Below are positions 34,564 through 46,929 of a DNA stretch of 64,000 nt, in pieces. Both the position numbers and the translations under genes were made by a program. Within the stretch, counting starts at the first letter, position 1. Each line of letters opens with the position of its first letter. Location: positions 11,822,754 through 11,886,753 of the forward strand of contig VDFB02000001.1 of NCBI GenBank assembly GCA_007258455.2. The letters are read 5' to 3'. The DNA comes from Sequoia sempervirens (taxonomy: Eukaryota > Streptophyta > Pinopsida > Cupressales > Cupressaceae). A model generated the notes under the pieces. That model ran no database searches, was not told the DNA's origin, and saw only the letters and a list, made by a program, of their open reading frames with translations.

Positions 34564-37500
34564 ACTCCAATTAAACACTTTTTTAGCCGATAGGCTACAT
34601 ATAGTGTGAGATTTCCTGCAAACCACTATTAGTCGTTGAAAAAATAACCCACTTCTTATAACAGATATGGGGACCTTCTAGTATGAGAAATAAATGTACC
34701 TGTTGAACATATAACCATAAATTCATCGTACAAATGAGTATAGCTATGTGTGTCTTACTTCCTAGTTTCAATGCCTAGCAATGTTGTCAGAGTACATTAT
34801 AAATGAATTGATATAGGATCAAGTTGTGATTTGACATGATGATATTTTCAATTGTTCATGCTAAGAGGGAATTATTTAAATTAATAATGGAATTACTTTT
34901 GTACAACAATGTTGGTTATTGAAATGATCCACCTTTGATATATTTGGTGATTAGCTAGTAGTGCTAGTTATTTTGGTTCAATGAAGCTAATGAATTCTAG
35001 TTCCTATGAGAAAACAAGAGTAAGAGAATAATAGTTAAAGAGGAAGGATTAAATGATTTCTTAAGCGTTTAGTATATGATGTATGATATCATGAGGTGAC
35101 ATATGAATTTTGGTTAAGGATAAAATGTATTTGAGGCACTTTTGGCAACTAGTGGTGTTTGATTATTGAATGATTTAGCGGTGATAACATAATTATTGTT
35201 TAATGAAAACCATCTTGGGTGTGCGATATAAGTATTTGTAGGTATATTTATATCTTGATGATCCTATCCTCAGTATGGTGTGTATGAAGAACAATCTATG
35301 ATTTGACATTGCTCCTTTTTGCGAGAAATGCATCTAGTGGACACTTATATAGTCGTGCCATATTAATTGACCATGTTTTGATTCTCATAACTTGTTAATG
35401 AATGGTTTGGACTTTGTTATCTTATGGTTTAACTTTGGGGTGGCACTCTACCCCCTTACCAACTTCCAAGAAGAAGTATAGCCCTAGGGGGGAGGATGTA
35501 AGGTCACCCAATCGACTCTCTAGAATGCATTAGGGATCTCAAACTTCTAGATGTTTGACACTATATTAAATATGAGGATGTTAATTTTAATCATGGGATA
35601 ATGCTTATAATGTAAAATTAATCTTATAGCATAAGTAGTAAATGAAAAAGAATAAATTCCTATGGTCATATTAAAAATTGGTTTAGGTAAATAAATTTGA
35701 TTTTAGAAGCAACTACATAGAAATCAATTATTTGTGAATAGTAAAATTTTAAATGGAAGTTTAAAAAGACTACGATGTGAGAAGTAAACCCTCTATGAAC
35801 TACATCCCATATGAATTATGGTTAAGATGATTTATTTGTTTTATGATAGGTTTGAAGTATGAGTAAACTTATGTTGCTATGTCTGTTTCCATGTTTCACA
35901 AAATTATGGTGGTCGAGTGTTATCTGAACATAGGCTTGACGGAATCGAGAAGGTGGAAACAAGCTTCATATGATAAGGGATATATATTCATGTAAGGTGT
36001 TGACCAATGGATGGAAAAGAGAAGTGGGATAGTTCGTGTGCCTCGTCTATGTTTCCATATTTTGCATTCATGTCTATGAGGGCAGTTGTAGCTACAACAT
36101 ATGACAAACCCCCTTACTTTATCCTTTGGAGATAACCCGTATCTCGTTACAAAGCCCCCTTTGGCGCAGGCAGAGAGTATGTTAGGAAAAGCTCGACACA
36201 ATTTGTGGAGAATCTCAAGGTAAGTTATTGGAATATGTATGCAACTAGATCATTTTATGTTGTGTTTTATTTCATCATAAAACAATTCTGTTCTCATTTG
36301 TTAAACAAAAGTATTGGTGTTGTGATTTTATCTATCATTGTTATCCTGCTCAATACTCATATGTATGAGCAAATGAAAGTCTTTCCTTTTTATATAGTCG
36401 GTGGAGATATCCATATCTTTTGCAAGTAAAATCCTGTCCTCCCCTGCATTTGCCCTTCCACCAAAATTAATCTTGCCATGGCTGGTACTCTCTGATTTAG
36501 GGCCATATGCCTGATTAATGTTTACCCATTGCAAACTAAAATTAAACAGTTGATTTCTTCTCTATCAAATATGAAGTTTTAGAAAGAAGGACAATCAAAT
36601 GAAAATAAAGAAAAAACATTACAAACTTACAATGGACTCATGTTGAACCATATAAACAATAGAGAATATTGACCTCCTCCAAACTCTTGCCTTTGCGAAA
36701 TATATACATAGGCAAGGCCATCAACCGATGAACCCCCGAGGCATTAGGTTGGGCCCTTAGGACTATTCTTCTAAGTCTTGTTTTGGTCTTGTTGTTCTCT
36801 TCCGATGTTGTAAAATATAATTTGATTTATAAATCTATGTTATATCACTTATTTATGGTGTTCTTGTAATTATGACCCATTGATCTTACATGTGCACCAA
36901 GTCATGTAGACCTTGCAAGTACAAGTATTGAGAGCAAGGAGGTTTTGACAAGATGGAATGCAAGGGATATCGGGTAGACAAGAGGTATGTTTTGACAATC
37001 CGCAATAAGTAGATATTTAGTTTTTAATTAAAAAATACTCAACCACATTTACTCTTAGCTAATGAGGTCATTGTGTATTGAATGAAGTATTGTAGTATGT
37101 TAGTTCTGTTTTAAGAAGGAAACATATTTGCAAAATTAGTAATATTTGTTGAAGATTAGTTAGTTTGTTAGTGTCCATTTGGGGTGTAGAATATGGGCAT
37201 GACAAAAAACAAGTTTCAATTGTCGTTTAAAGGTAAACCAGCTGCCGTTTAAGGGTAAAAGCCTTCAAAATACAGGTTAAGCCTCCAAAATCTCACTAAT
37301 CACATAAAAGCTAGATAATTATTAATTTGGTGAGTGGATGGGAAAATTCTATTTCCATTTGTAGTGTTTTTTGTCAAATTGACGACAACTTTCTTTTTTC
37401 ATTTGCATTGCTTTATGTTTCAAATTTGTATGTAAATATTACATAATTAGATAATACTTAACTTCATAAGCACTTATTATTAATTGTTTAATTTAGTCAC

Positions 37501-37630
37501 ACAAAACTAGAATTTGCAGCACATCTATGCACAAACACATACTCTCTAACATATTAACATGCATATAATTTTCTATCGATGTAATCTTTGAACTTCTTTT
37601 CGATGCAAGTACTAGTTTGCAACCGTTGGA
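34564..37630. other. No gene supported; upstream flank of the mTERF gene
   Basis: No domain recognised. At 35484-35494 a purine tract CTAGGGGGGAG is followed by TGTAAGGTCACCC, which looks like a polypurine tract plus LTR start, but no LTR partner was found. A 93-codon minus frame at 36201-35920 has no recognised family. Confidence 0.4.
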
Positions 37631-37830
37631 TATAAAGTGAACAACTATTAATACACTTGAAAAAATTTAATAAATTTTTAATTAACATATATTAATAAAC
37701 GACTATTGAAACATTCAGGTAAGAAGACCTTTCCCCTCATAGTCAGGTCTTAAAACAAATTAAGAAAACAATATGTGACTGCATAGGACCTGCTTTGAAT
37801 CCCGCTTCTCCCTTTACACAATTAAACTAT

Positions 37831-37839
37831 TTTATATTT
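37831..37839 (+). promoter_or_regulatory. Possible TATA box of the mTERF gene
   Basis: TTTATATTT lies about 130-140 bases before the start codon, in AT-rich sequence where chance matches are common. No transcript evidence is available. Confidence 0.25.
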
Positions 37840-37971
37840 TTTGAAACGATAATCTTGAAAAATGTAAAATCACTGGAAACAAACCTCTGGTCATCGGGCG
37901 ACAAAAATAATTTTGCTGGACAACCCTAACATTACTCTCCTGTTGTTTGAGCAGCTCCTTAGTAGTCAAAC

Positions 37972-39147
37972 ATGACAACCATGTTATACCCCAATCTGTT
38001 TGATATACACCCATTCCATTCTCACATACAGTTTGTTAAGGGTCCATTTCATTCTCGCACTGCGTTGTCATGCCTTTCCATTCCCAATGGCCATACGCAG
38101 ATCCCCTTTTCACACTTTGCCTCCACCAAATATAACATGTCTGAGGCCGATATCACTCAGACATACAAATGGGCTCCCTACTTGCAGAATCTTCGAACCC
38201 TTAACAAAGTTGAGCAGTTTAGTCATAATTTGAAGAAGCGCGGCTTCACTGACGTCCAAATTGCCGATATAATGAGGAAAAACCCCTCAATACTCAGCTT
38301 TTTAGAAACAACATTGGAACCCAAGATCAAGCTTCTGGAAGAATTAGGTTTTGAGGGTCAAACTCTGACGAAGCTTTTGACACTCAATCCGTTCATCTTG
38401 AATCTCAGCCTCGAGAAAAGCCTTATTCCCAAGACGATGTTTCTGAAGAGCATATTTGAACCCCAGGACGTGCTCGTTAAAGCCATGTTAAAAGCACCAC
38501 TACTTGTCGGTTTTAACCTGGAGAAGACCCTGAAGCCCTCACTTGCTTTCTGGGAGGGTTTTGGTTTAAGCAGGGTGGAACTCTCTAAATTCTTACGGAT
38601 GGATCCAATGGTACTGACACGCACTTCTCTAACGCCTGCAAAAGCTGTTCTCATTCAGAACATTGGCCTTGACAAAGGAAGCAAAATGTTCAAATATATT
38701 TTACGTACAGTGACTATCGGGCGCATGGAGACGTTAGAGGCCAATATAGAGAACTTAAAATCCTGGGGTCTCTCGGCCGAGGAAATCTGGCGAGTATTTA
38801 GGGTTGCTCCTCTAGTCTTAAATTTCTCCAAGGAAAATGTTAGTGAGAAGATGAACTTTGTAGTTAATCATTTGGAGGTCCCTGCAAATTCTGTTGTGAA
38901 GTACCCTTTCCTGTTGCAAAGGAGTGTTGAATGGCAGATGAGGCCCAGGTTTCTAGTTTGGCAGAAAATCAAGTACACCACTGGCCTCGGTCTTTCTATT
39001 TTCAGCGTATTGCGGATGCCAGAGGACCGTTTTGTTGATAAGATTATAAAAGGGCATCCTGACTCTGAAACACTGCGGACAATATATGAAAATGGCGTTT
39101 CTGGTGCCCCCAACGGCACAAAGAGATCAAACGGATTGAGACAGTGA
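37972..39147 (+). CDS. mTERF-family protein, single exon, probably organelle-targeted
   Basis: Mitochondrial transcription termination factor family. In plants these nuclear-encoded proteins act in chloroplasts or mitochondria in transcription, RNA processing and organelle gene expression. The 391-residue frame is uninterrupted. Residues 1-55 are rich in His, Ser, Phe and basic residues with almost no acidic ones, as expected for a transit peptide. From about residue 65 helical repeats recur with a Pro-x-(I/L/V)-(L/V) signature at NPSIL (104), NPFIL (139), APLLV (175), DPMVL (211), APLVL (279) and YPFLL (311), spaced mostly 32-36 residues apart. That spacing is diagnostic for mTERF repeats. 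TLEPKIKLLEELGF and SLEKSLIPK are typical linkers. The first ATG (37972) is used; a second Met at residue 4 is possible. Which mTERF subfamily, and which organelle, cannot be told from this sequence. It is the only intact host-like gene in the window; its truncated relative is at 53798. Confidence 0.9.
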   Translation: MTTMLYPNLFDIHPFHSHIQFVKGPFHSRTALSCLSIPNGHTQIPFSHFASTKYNMSEADITQTYKWAPYLQNLRTLNKVEQFSHNLKKRGFTDVQIADIMRKNPSILSFLETTLEPKIKLLEELGFEGQTLTKLLTLNPFILNLSLEKSLIPKTMFLKSIFEPQDVLVKAMLKAPLLVGFNLEKTLKPSLAFWEGFGLSRVELSKFLRMDPMVLTRTSLTPAKAVLIQNIGLDKGSKMFKYILRTVTIGRMETLEANIENLKSWGLSAEEIWRVFRVAPLVLNFSKENVSEKMNFVVNHLEVPANSVVKYPFLLQRSVEWQMRPRFLVWQKIKYTTGLGLSIFSVLRMPEDRFVDKIIKGHPDSETLRTIYENGVSGAPNGTKRSNGLRQ

Positions 39148-39532
39148 AAGTCAGGACTCCAAAACCACAACAAACTTATTTATCTAGTTTTTGACAGCAG
39201 GCGGCCAGGCCCTTCTCATCTAGGCGTTGGCTGTGAGCATTTTACTTTCCTGCAGGCACCATATTCAACGTCAGGAGCGACAATGTTATTTCCTCTGTCA
39301 TTTGTTCTGTGTGTAATTTCTCTTCTCTTCAAGCGAGTTATGCATGGCAATTATTGAATGTTTAAGATAAGCTTCTAATTGCTTTCTTTTCACCCATTCA
39401 GTGTGATTTAATTGGTGATTTTTTAATAGCTAGAAGTTCTATATTAACTAAAATCCATTTCAGAAATTGCATCATTATGTTTAGAATGGTAATTATGTCA
39501 GAGCAACAAGGAGTGAACCATTATACATAATG
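39148..39532 (+). other. 3' flank of the mTERF gene
   Basis: Probably contains the 3' UTR. No AATAAA was found, and candidates such as TTGAATG near 39354 are weak. The copia element begins at 39533. Confidence 0.4.
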
Positions 39533-39844
39533 TGTTAAGAAAAACAGGGCAGAACAGAGCAATATAAACCTGCAGCAAATTAAACAGAGACAAAACACCA
39601 AACACACAGAGAACGAAATTACGTGGTTCACCAATCAATTGGCTACATCCATGGGAAAAGTGGGTGTTTTTAAATTCCTGTACGATAACAGCAGCAATAC
39701 ATAAAGTTTTTGTAATCCATCTTTAATTTCTCTTCATTAATAATTTATAGAGAACGGTCAATGAAGATAAAGGGACAGAGGGAAAAAGAAGAGACACAAA
39801 GACAGGGAGTGCAAAGATGAATGCTCAGACTTCACAACCAAACA
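39533..39844 (-). repeat. Copia 3' LTR (312 bp)
   Basis: In coding sense it starts TGTTTGGTTGTGAAG and ends TTCTTAACA. A polypurine tract AAGTGGGAGAT lies just inside (39845-39856). Confidence 0.88.
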
Positions 39845-39856
39845 ATCTCCCACTTG

Positions 39857-41440
39857 AAGTCTGATCCATTGCTGCGAGTAAACAAGCTTAGAAGGCACCA
39901 CCTGCTTTCCCATGCTTATTGTTACATGTTTACCAAACCAAGAGAAGCTTTGCAGAACTCGATCTTCTTTTTTGAAACGGCCTTAGTAAAGGCATCTACA
40001 AAATTCAGGATAGTATGTATCCTCTCCAATTTCAGCTTATCTTGTTCAAGGACATTTCGAATAAAATGATATCGAAGCTCTATGTGCTTTGTTTGTGAAT
40101 GAAAGGTTGGAATTTTTTGCCAACTAAATTGCACTTTTGCTGTCACTGTACAAAATGAAATCTAGTTGCCTACTATCTAATTAAGCTAATAACTGTTGCA
40201 ACCACAACTTCTCCTTAGCTTCGTCAATGATTGCAATATACTCTGTTTTGGTAGTGGAGAGAGCTACCACCTTTTTCAATCTAGAAATCTAGCTTATCGC
40301 TGCCTCTGCAAAAGTAAACACATACCTAATGGTAGATCGTCTCTTACTCAAGTCACCAGCCACGTCAAAGTCAACATATCCTTGCAGTTGTGCATCTTCT
40401 CCTCTAAATCTTAATACATGATTTGATGTGCCATTCAAATATCTTAGAATCTATTTTACAGTCTTCCAATGAACTTTTCCTGGATTACTCATACCTGCTG
40501 ATTACTACCGCTGCATGAGCAATGTTGGGTCTTGTGTAGACATTGGGTACATAAGACTCCCAACAACAGAGGAGTAATGTACCCTTTCCGTGTATGCTTT
40601 TTCTTCTTGTGTCTTAGGACACATCTTAGAAGACAATTTAAAATGATTTGCTAAATGTGTGCTTATTGCCTTAACACCTTACATGCTAAACCTGTCCAAA
40701 ACCTTCTCAATATACTTTTCTGGTAACAATTTTATTTCATTTTTCTTTCTATCTGTAATAATTTTCAATCCAAAGATTTGCTTTGTAGCACCCAAATCCT
40801 TCATTGAAAATTATTTAGCCAGTTGTAGTTTTAGTTGGCTAGCTATAGCCATGCTAGTTCATGTCACTAGCATATCATCAACATACAATAACAACAAAAA
40901 GTCAGCATTCTCCAAAGTCTTACAATACACAATGGTCAAATTCACATCTATTAAAATTTTGCTCACAAATGAATCAAATTTTGAATACCGTTGCCTTGGA
41001 GCTTGTTTCAAACCATACAGATTTTGATTAAGTTTGCAAACCAAATCCTCTTTACCTTCTTTTTCAAAGCCTTTAGGTTGCTTCATGTACGATTCTTCTT
41101 CCAAGTCACCATGTAGAAAGACTGTTATGATATCAACCTGCTCCAATTCAAGATCATAAACAACTGCTAAACCCAACATTGCTTTAATAGAGGTCATTTT
41201 AACAACCGCTGATCAACGTCCTTTTGCTGATCATAACCTTTAACCACCAATCAGCCTATATCTTTTCTTCCCACCTCCTTCTACCTTCAACCTATATATC
41301 CATTTATTTTTCAATGCTTTCGTGTTAGGTGGAAGAGGCATTATATCCCATATGTGATTTGCCATCAAATAGCCCATCTCATCTCTCATAGCCTCCATCC
41401 ATTGTTTGTTGTTTTTATCTTCACCTGCTTCTTCAAACAT
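39857..41440 (-). pseudogene. Copia RT and RNase H remnant (minus strand)
   Basis: RT starts at 41440 with QWMEAMRDEM, NHIWDIMPLP and ALKNKWIYRLK. After a shift, the frame at 41197-40859 reads VYDLELEQVDI, FLHGDLEEESYM, LYGLKQAPRQRY and the catalytic YVDDM at 40871-40885. The connection domain and a more degraded RNase H continue to the 3' LTR. Stops and shifts occur throughout. Confidence 0.85.
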
Positions 41441-41452
41441 AGTAGGTTTAGC

Positions 41453-41782
41453 TTAATTGGACAGCAACAAATTTTGAATGAAATCATTATATTTTGTTGG
41501 AGGCATGCGGTCCCTGGTGAACCATTGAATTTGAGGAATCAATCCTTGTGGAGTAACCTCCTCATGACTACTAGTGGGATGATTTTGCTCTTCATTATCA
41601 TAAAAATTTGGAGGCTGAAGTTGTGGTTGTATTTGTGGATGAATTTGCACATGTGGTTGATTTACAATCTCCTTTTGTTTGAACACATCACTCCCATTCG
41701 TAATGCCATCTAATGGAACATACTCCTTGGTTGATATACCTTGTTCTTGTATATTTTCCATTACCTTTTTATTGAAGATCAC
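41453..41782 (-). pseudogene. Copia integrase-RT linker
   Basis: A 109-codon glutamine/proline-rich frame (HVQIHPQIQPQLQPPNF) between integrase and RT, as in many plant copia polyproteins. No enzyme motif is expected here. Confidence 0.6.
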
Positions 41783-42340
41783 ATCTCTACTTCATGTGAC
41801 TTACTTGGTAATTGGATCTCACAATCTGTAACCATATTCTTCATCTCCATATTCAACAAAGATGCACCTTTTAGATTTCACATCAAGCTTTATTCTTTTT
41901 TCTTATGGGATATGAACAAAAGCTTCACACCCAAACACTCGTAGATGATCATAAGTAATCTTCTTGCCCGACCACTTGCTCTTTTGGAACTCCAAAATCT
42001 AAAGGAGAGGATGATCTTCTATTAATCAGGTACACTGCTGTATTTACAACCTTAGCCCAAAATTGTTATCCTAATCCAACATTTGAGAGCATACTACGTG
42101 CTATTCCAAAATGGTATTTTGATCTTTCTGCTGCACTTTTCTCTTATGGTGTAAGAGGAACTATCTTAATTCTCTTAATGCCATTCTCTGTGCAATATTC
42201 ATCAATTTTTTTTGAACAATACTCACCTCCATTATCAGTTTTTAAGCACTTAATATTACATATAAACCAACCCTTCCTAATGCAATCGTCTAAAAGAGTA
42301 ACAAAATAATTTGACGTATGAATAGGTGGCACCTAAGAGG
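41783..42340 (-). pseudogene. Copia integrase core remnant
   Basis: SNYFVTLLDDCIRKGWF, followed by CLKTDNGGEYCS with the second catalytic Asp, and YCTENGIKR..IVPLTP match the copia integrase core. The C-terminal part down to 41783 is degraded. Confidence 0.8.
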
Positions 42341-42521
42341 AGCCAAAGGCATCCAAATGCACTAATTCCATTTGTCTTGACTTCTTCTCCTGTTCCTTGG
42401 TAGAGAATCTCGTCCTCTTCCGCTCCCCATATATGCAATGCTCGCATAACTCCAAATTTACGGATTTCAAATCTGGAAGTTGATTCTTCTTGTGCAAGAT
42501 CTCAAGGCCTTTCTTGCTCAT
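42333..42521 (-). pseudogene. Copia gag-pre-integrase remnant
   Basis: The 62-codon frame reads GLEILHKKNQLPDL, CEHCIYGERKRTRF and MELVHLDAFG, the conserved zinc-binding and linker block preceding integrase. Confidence 0.8.
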
Positions 42522-42739
42522 GTGACCGAGCTTTTTATGTCAAAGCCATGTTTCACTATCTGCAACTGCTATGGCAGCTTCCACTTCTGTTTGACCATTT
42601 AGTTTCCTCTAGCAATCACCAAAACTCTTGTCACCTTCCACGCATTTGGCTCAAAAGTAATACTACATCCTTGAGCATCCAATTGCCCAAATGAAATCAA
42701 TTTTCTTTTGAGTTGAGGGACATATCTAACATCCTTCAA

Positions 42740-43183
42740 TGCCCATCTCTAACCATTTTTCAATTTTAATAAAACATCTCCCTTGCCAATGATATCATAA
42801 GGCTCATCATCATTGAGGTAAACTTTGTCAAAGTTTCCGGCTTGATAATTTTCAAAATACTCCTTGCATGATGTAGCATGAAATGATGCTTTTGAGTCAA
42901 GCACCCAAACATCTACAGTGGCTTCTCCTACAGACAAAAGAAGAGCACTTGCATCTTCTTCATAAGTTACATTTGCCTCATTTCCTTTTGACTGATTTTT
43001 GGCCTTTTTGAATGACCAACAGTTTCTCTTCATGTGGCCTTCTTTACCACAATACCGACAATTGATATTGTTGCCTCTAGATTTTGATCTTTTACTAGAC
43101 TTTGATCTTCGTCTGTGATTATTCTTCCCTCGTTCTTGTGATCTTCCTTATCAAAGTGTCTCCTGATGAGGTATCTTGATTTT
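42740..43183 (-). pseudogene. Copia gag C terminus, zinc knuckle and protease remnant
   Basis: Arg/Lys-rich sequence leads to CRYCGKEGHMKRNC (about 43020-43062), an intact CCHC knuckle. The protease follows with VWVLDSKASFHATS near 42865-42910, where Gly of the D-S-G triad is Lys. The left border is the insertion point of the nested element. Confidence 0.85.
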
Positions 43184-43188
43184 TCCTT
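43184..43188. repeat. Target-site duplication TCCTT, left copy
   Basis: Identical to 49619-49623 and flanks the nested LTR element exactly. Confidence 0.92.
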
Positions 43189-44480
43189 TGTAGGGAAGGG
43201 GGCTTCGCTACTCATGAGTCTCTTTATTCTCAAGAGATTCCCAAGGTGCGAACTTCCCTAAACTACCTCAAGGAACAATGCGAGAGTTCTAGAATCAGAA
43301 AGAGCAGGTCACAAAGGTTTATTGGACAAATTGACGAATTCTTGGCCAAAGGACGACAACGTAGAATAGGGATGACATTGTGGCGCGCTAGAGTCCCAGA
43401 GGCGCACTGGCGTTTCGTACAGACCAAAAAGCAAGAATATCCCAGGAAACAACAAGGTGACTACCGACAATCTAATTACTGAGAACTTCCAAAATGTGGG
43501 AGAATAATAGAAAGTAATAGGACTGAAATAAGGTAAAGTAAATGATAGAACTAAAGAGGATAAGAGATAGAAACTTCTCACAACAACATAAGTAATGAAG
43601 CCTCCAGCACGTGAATATCTTCAAAACCTGCATGCATAAGATCTAGAGAAAATGTTGGGGCTGTATAGGGGTTTGCCTCAGTCAAACCCTCGTTTTGGTG
43701 TTCCCACCTCCACGAACAACCAAATAGATAGAGAGAAATGAACAAAGGAGTGATAAAAGCAATCCCCACTCGAGGAGGAGAACCCATATCACAAAATAGA
43801 GATGCAATAGATAGGGGATGTGTGAAATCCTAAGATGCTTGCAAGCACAAGATAAGGGAGATATCAGCTACAAGGCTTAAGGAAGCCAAAGAAGGAGAGG
43901 AAGATAGTTGCAAGAGCCAAGAGTGTTGTAGAGGACAGTACGAGAATGCAAGAGTGCTGTAAAAGCTTGAGAGCTTGAGGCTGCTGTAACAAACAAACAA
44001 GAGAGTTGTGCAAGCATGAGCAAGATGGGAGACTGTTTCAGAGGAGCCAAGAAAGAGAAGGCGGCCAAATGAGTTGAAAAGACAACTTTTAAAGAGGGAA
44101 AAGAAGCTTCCAGAGTGGTTACAAGGCAACTCGAACCGTTACCACCGACAAAAGAGGCTGACAAGTGGCAAACATGCTCAGAAAAGGTCGTTTGAATGTT
44201 AAAATGTCACAGGACGCTAGTGCAGTGCACGGACGTCTGTGCAGCGCACTAGTGTCCAGACACATCACACTACAAAACGACGAGAACGGGAAAAGCACAA
44301 GGTACGATGCAAATTTGACGTGTAAGGAGACCTGTTGAAAAGGTATTTTGAGCATCCTGAGAGGGGAAAAGGCTAATGCAAGGGCTAAAATGAGCCTACA
44401 CAAATGCTAGGGGTGTGGACACTAAAGTAGATACAAAAATGCATGTGAAATTGCAAGAGGTGCAATTTTACGACATTACA
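43189..44480 (-). repeat. 3' LTR of nested element (1,292 bp)
   Basis: Coding-sense start TGTAATGTCG, end CCCTTCCCTACA. Reading frames inside it on either strand are not genes. Confidence 0.92.
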
Positions 44481-44500
44481 TTTTGCCCCCCCTTTAGTGG
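44481..44500 (-). other. Polypurine tract of nested element
   Basis: In coding sense ACTAAAGGGGGGGCAAAA directly precedes the 3' LTR. Confidence 0.75.
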
Positions 44501-45720
44501 GCATATGAATCTACACTAATATGCACACTGAAGGAAATCTACAAAACATCAATAACATCATGATACCAAAAGGATATTGTAGAGGAAGTAGATAACTCTT
44601 CGAACCAAGGAAGCTTTCCGCCAGGCTGAAGACCTACAAAACAAACACATTAGAAAAGAAAGCCCTGCACAAGACAACAATGTTAGAACATAAAAACACA
44701 AACACACACACACAATAAACTAAAGGATTTGAGTCAGCAAAGTAAAAGAGACCTTGATGTAAAAGGTTGTCTCAGTACTATGCGTCGTCTTGAAATTAAA
44801 AAGAATAACACATAGAAGAATTCTTAAACGGAGAGAAGAATGTAAGGATTGATCGCTTCAAGGGAAGAATACACACAAAAGATAGGGAAGCAACCAATGT
44901 TGGAGAGAGAAAGAGCATATACTTAGGATGAAGAAGATGCATATCTTCGATTCGGTATACACAATTGAGAAGAAAGAGAATTTAAAAGAAAGATGGAGAA
45001 GCTAGAAAGGAATGAAAATTCCAAGAGAGATGGCTCCACAGGTCCTAGGACCTAAGGAGAGTTAAACAAATGTGCCGCAGATCCATAGACCTACGCAAGG
45101 TGAACAAAAGGCTCTATAGGTACTCTCTCCTGCAGAGTTGAACAAACTGCACTAAAGGCCTGCAGACCCACAGTGAATAGATCCTGTAGGATGAAAGCGC
45201 TTTATAAGTCCTTAGACTTGCAGAGAAGGCACCCCAAGTACTCTCTCTTGAGGGAAGCCCGATGTAGGGGACTTCGCAAAGTCGGATTGAAAAGCAGCTT
45301 CACAGGGGCACCTGCAAAGAAACATCTTAATCTGTAGACTAAACATGTTATGTAGGCTTGATGCAAAGGAGCTTTACAGGTTCTTGGTCCTGCAGAGCAA
45401 GACTAATTAGAGAAGCTTGTGGCTACTGCAAGTTACATTGCAGGATAGTCACAAAAAAGATAGGTCTAGTCAGGTTGCCCTTAAGCTAGACACCATAGAA
45501 TTCATTTGAGATAAAAACATTCAAAGGGGGTCCTTTGGGAACCCTTCAAGAGAAAAAGGGGTCCACTCAAGGGACACTTCATTTGAAAGACATAGAGAAG
45601 AGAGGGGGTCTTTTAAGGAGTACACACATCTCTAGAACAAGTTATCACTACCCCCAACATACAGGTGAGGAGAACCATGCAAGATACTCAAAGCATACAG
45701 GATAGAGGTAGACCTCGATA

Positions 45721-46101
45721 TCACTTGTCATTTGAAGAAGAGGCAGGTGCATTAGCAAATAAATGAGTGATGGCATCCGAATCAAGAAGTTGTATTTTAT
45801 CTTTCAAGGCCTTACATTTGCTAGTGGAATGGCTAGGCACTTGATGGTATGCATAGAAAGAATGCTTTTCTTTATCATGCTTATGAAATTTCTTACGTGT
45901 AGGAGAAGGAAGAGTAATCAAGTGAGCTTTTAGAAGCTTCAACAAAATACGCTCTTGTTCAGATAAAGAATGAGGAGCAAGAAACAACCCTTTCTCTTGT
46001 GGAGAAAAGTTTGAGTGCTCATAAGAAGAAGACACGAAGACATCAGATAATGGAGGATGAATCAATCTGAGAGAACGAGGTTGAGCAGGAATCATGTCCA
46101 C
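45721..46101 (-). pseudogene. CCHC/CCHH-like segment of the nested element
   Basis: A 126-codon frame with KKFHKHDKEKHSFYAYHQVP, then HSTSKCKALKDKIQLL. In related plant gypsy polyproteins a Cys-x2-His...Gly-His...Cys block with LK..I..L stands at the end of gag, before protease. Here it lies downstream of the protease-like region and its first Cys is Tyr. The frame ends in a serine-rich tail at a stop. Confidence 0.5.
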
Positions 46102-46269
46102 ATTTAACTGTGGCTTCTATTTAGATTGTTCATTTGAGCAACCAAGCCCTCAATTATGCTTACGAGGTGCACATTCTATAGGGACCTGAATGCCTTGTTC
46201 ATTACGCCCACAACCTTTACACCCATAGCCATACTTAGAGACAAGTTTAAAGCCAGGGCCATAACGTGT

Positions 46270-46929
46270 CTACAAATCTTGAGAAGGAGGATCTTCATAG
46301 AGAGCATTGTTCCAGTAATGGGGATCACACTCTTCTATGGGATCGCCATCAACCTCCTTGATAGGACTACCAACATTATCCTCTTTAACAAAAGTGTGAT
46401 CATCTTCCTCAGAAGGAGGATCAACACTAAGGACATTACAATTTATGTTCACGTTATCCCGCGATACAAAAGAATAACCATCTTTGATGGTAGGTTCAAA
46501 TGATGTTATTGGAAGGTTTAAGTGGATCAGGTCAACTTTATATTCCCCAATAAAGGAATTTATAAAGTCTAGAGAACCCCAATCATCACTTAGACATGCA
46601 TTCTCTTGAGAAGGAGTAGACTTAGGATTTCTTGCTTCAGAAAGATCTTCTTTAGGAACATTTGTCTCAAGAGTATCCTTTGTAGTAGGTACTGCTGGAG
46701 TAAACATCAACACATGAGAAGACACTGAAGGAATAAGAGTAGGCACAACCGAAGCCTGACCGACAACTGCCATCTCACATAGGTGCATAGCATCAGGGTC
46801 AACCTTGATTATGACTACTCGATTATTACAAATGAACTTAATAGATTTATGCAAGGTAGACGAGACTGCACCCATAGCGTGAATCCATGGTCTACCAAGA
46901 AGAAGTTTATATGGTAATTTTTTTGACAT
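46270..46929 (-). pseudogene. End of protease plus acidic region of the nested element
   Basis: The 219-codon frame starts with KLLLGRPWIHAMGAVSSTLH, the diagnostic end of plant gypsy protease. It then runs through a long acidic, Asp/Glu/Pro/Ser-rich stretch (for example DPPSEEDDHTFVKEDN). It overlaps the frame at 47153-46815 but is shifted by a run of T near 46916-46923. The acidic part has no recognised domain. Confidence 0.65.

Noticed and set aside
35920..36201. Minus-strand frame of 93 codons with several Cys and His
   Set aside because: Spacing does not form a known zinc-binding pattern, and no neighbouring evidence supports a gene.
37972..38654. Frames on the other strand and in another frame across the mTERF gene
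   Set aside because: Shadows of the real coding frame, which alone shows the mTERF repeat pattern.
43830..44403. Minus-strand frames of about 94-99 codons with hydrophobic, Ser/Leu-rich sequence; similar ones at 48811-49541
   Set aside because: They lie wholly inside the LTR pair and recur only because the LTRs are copies of each other.
46156..46503. Plus-strand frame of 115 codons
   Set aside because: Antisense shadow of the protease/acidic frame of the nested element.
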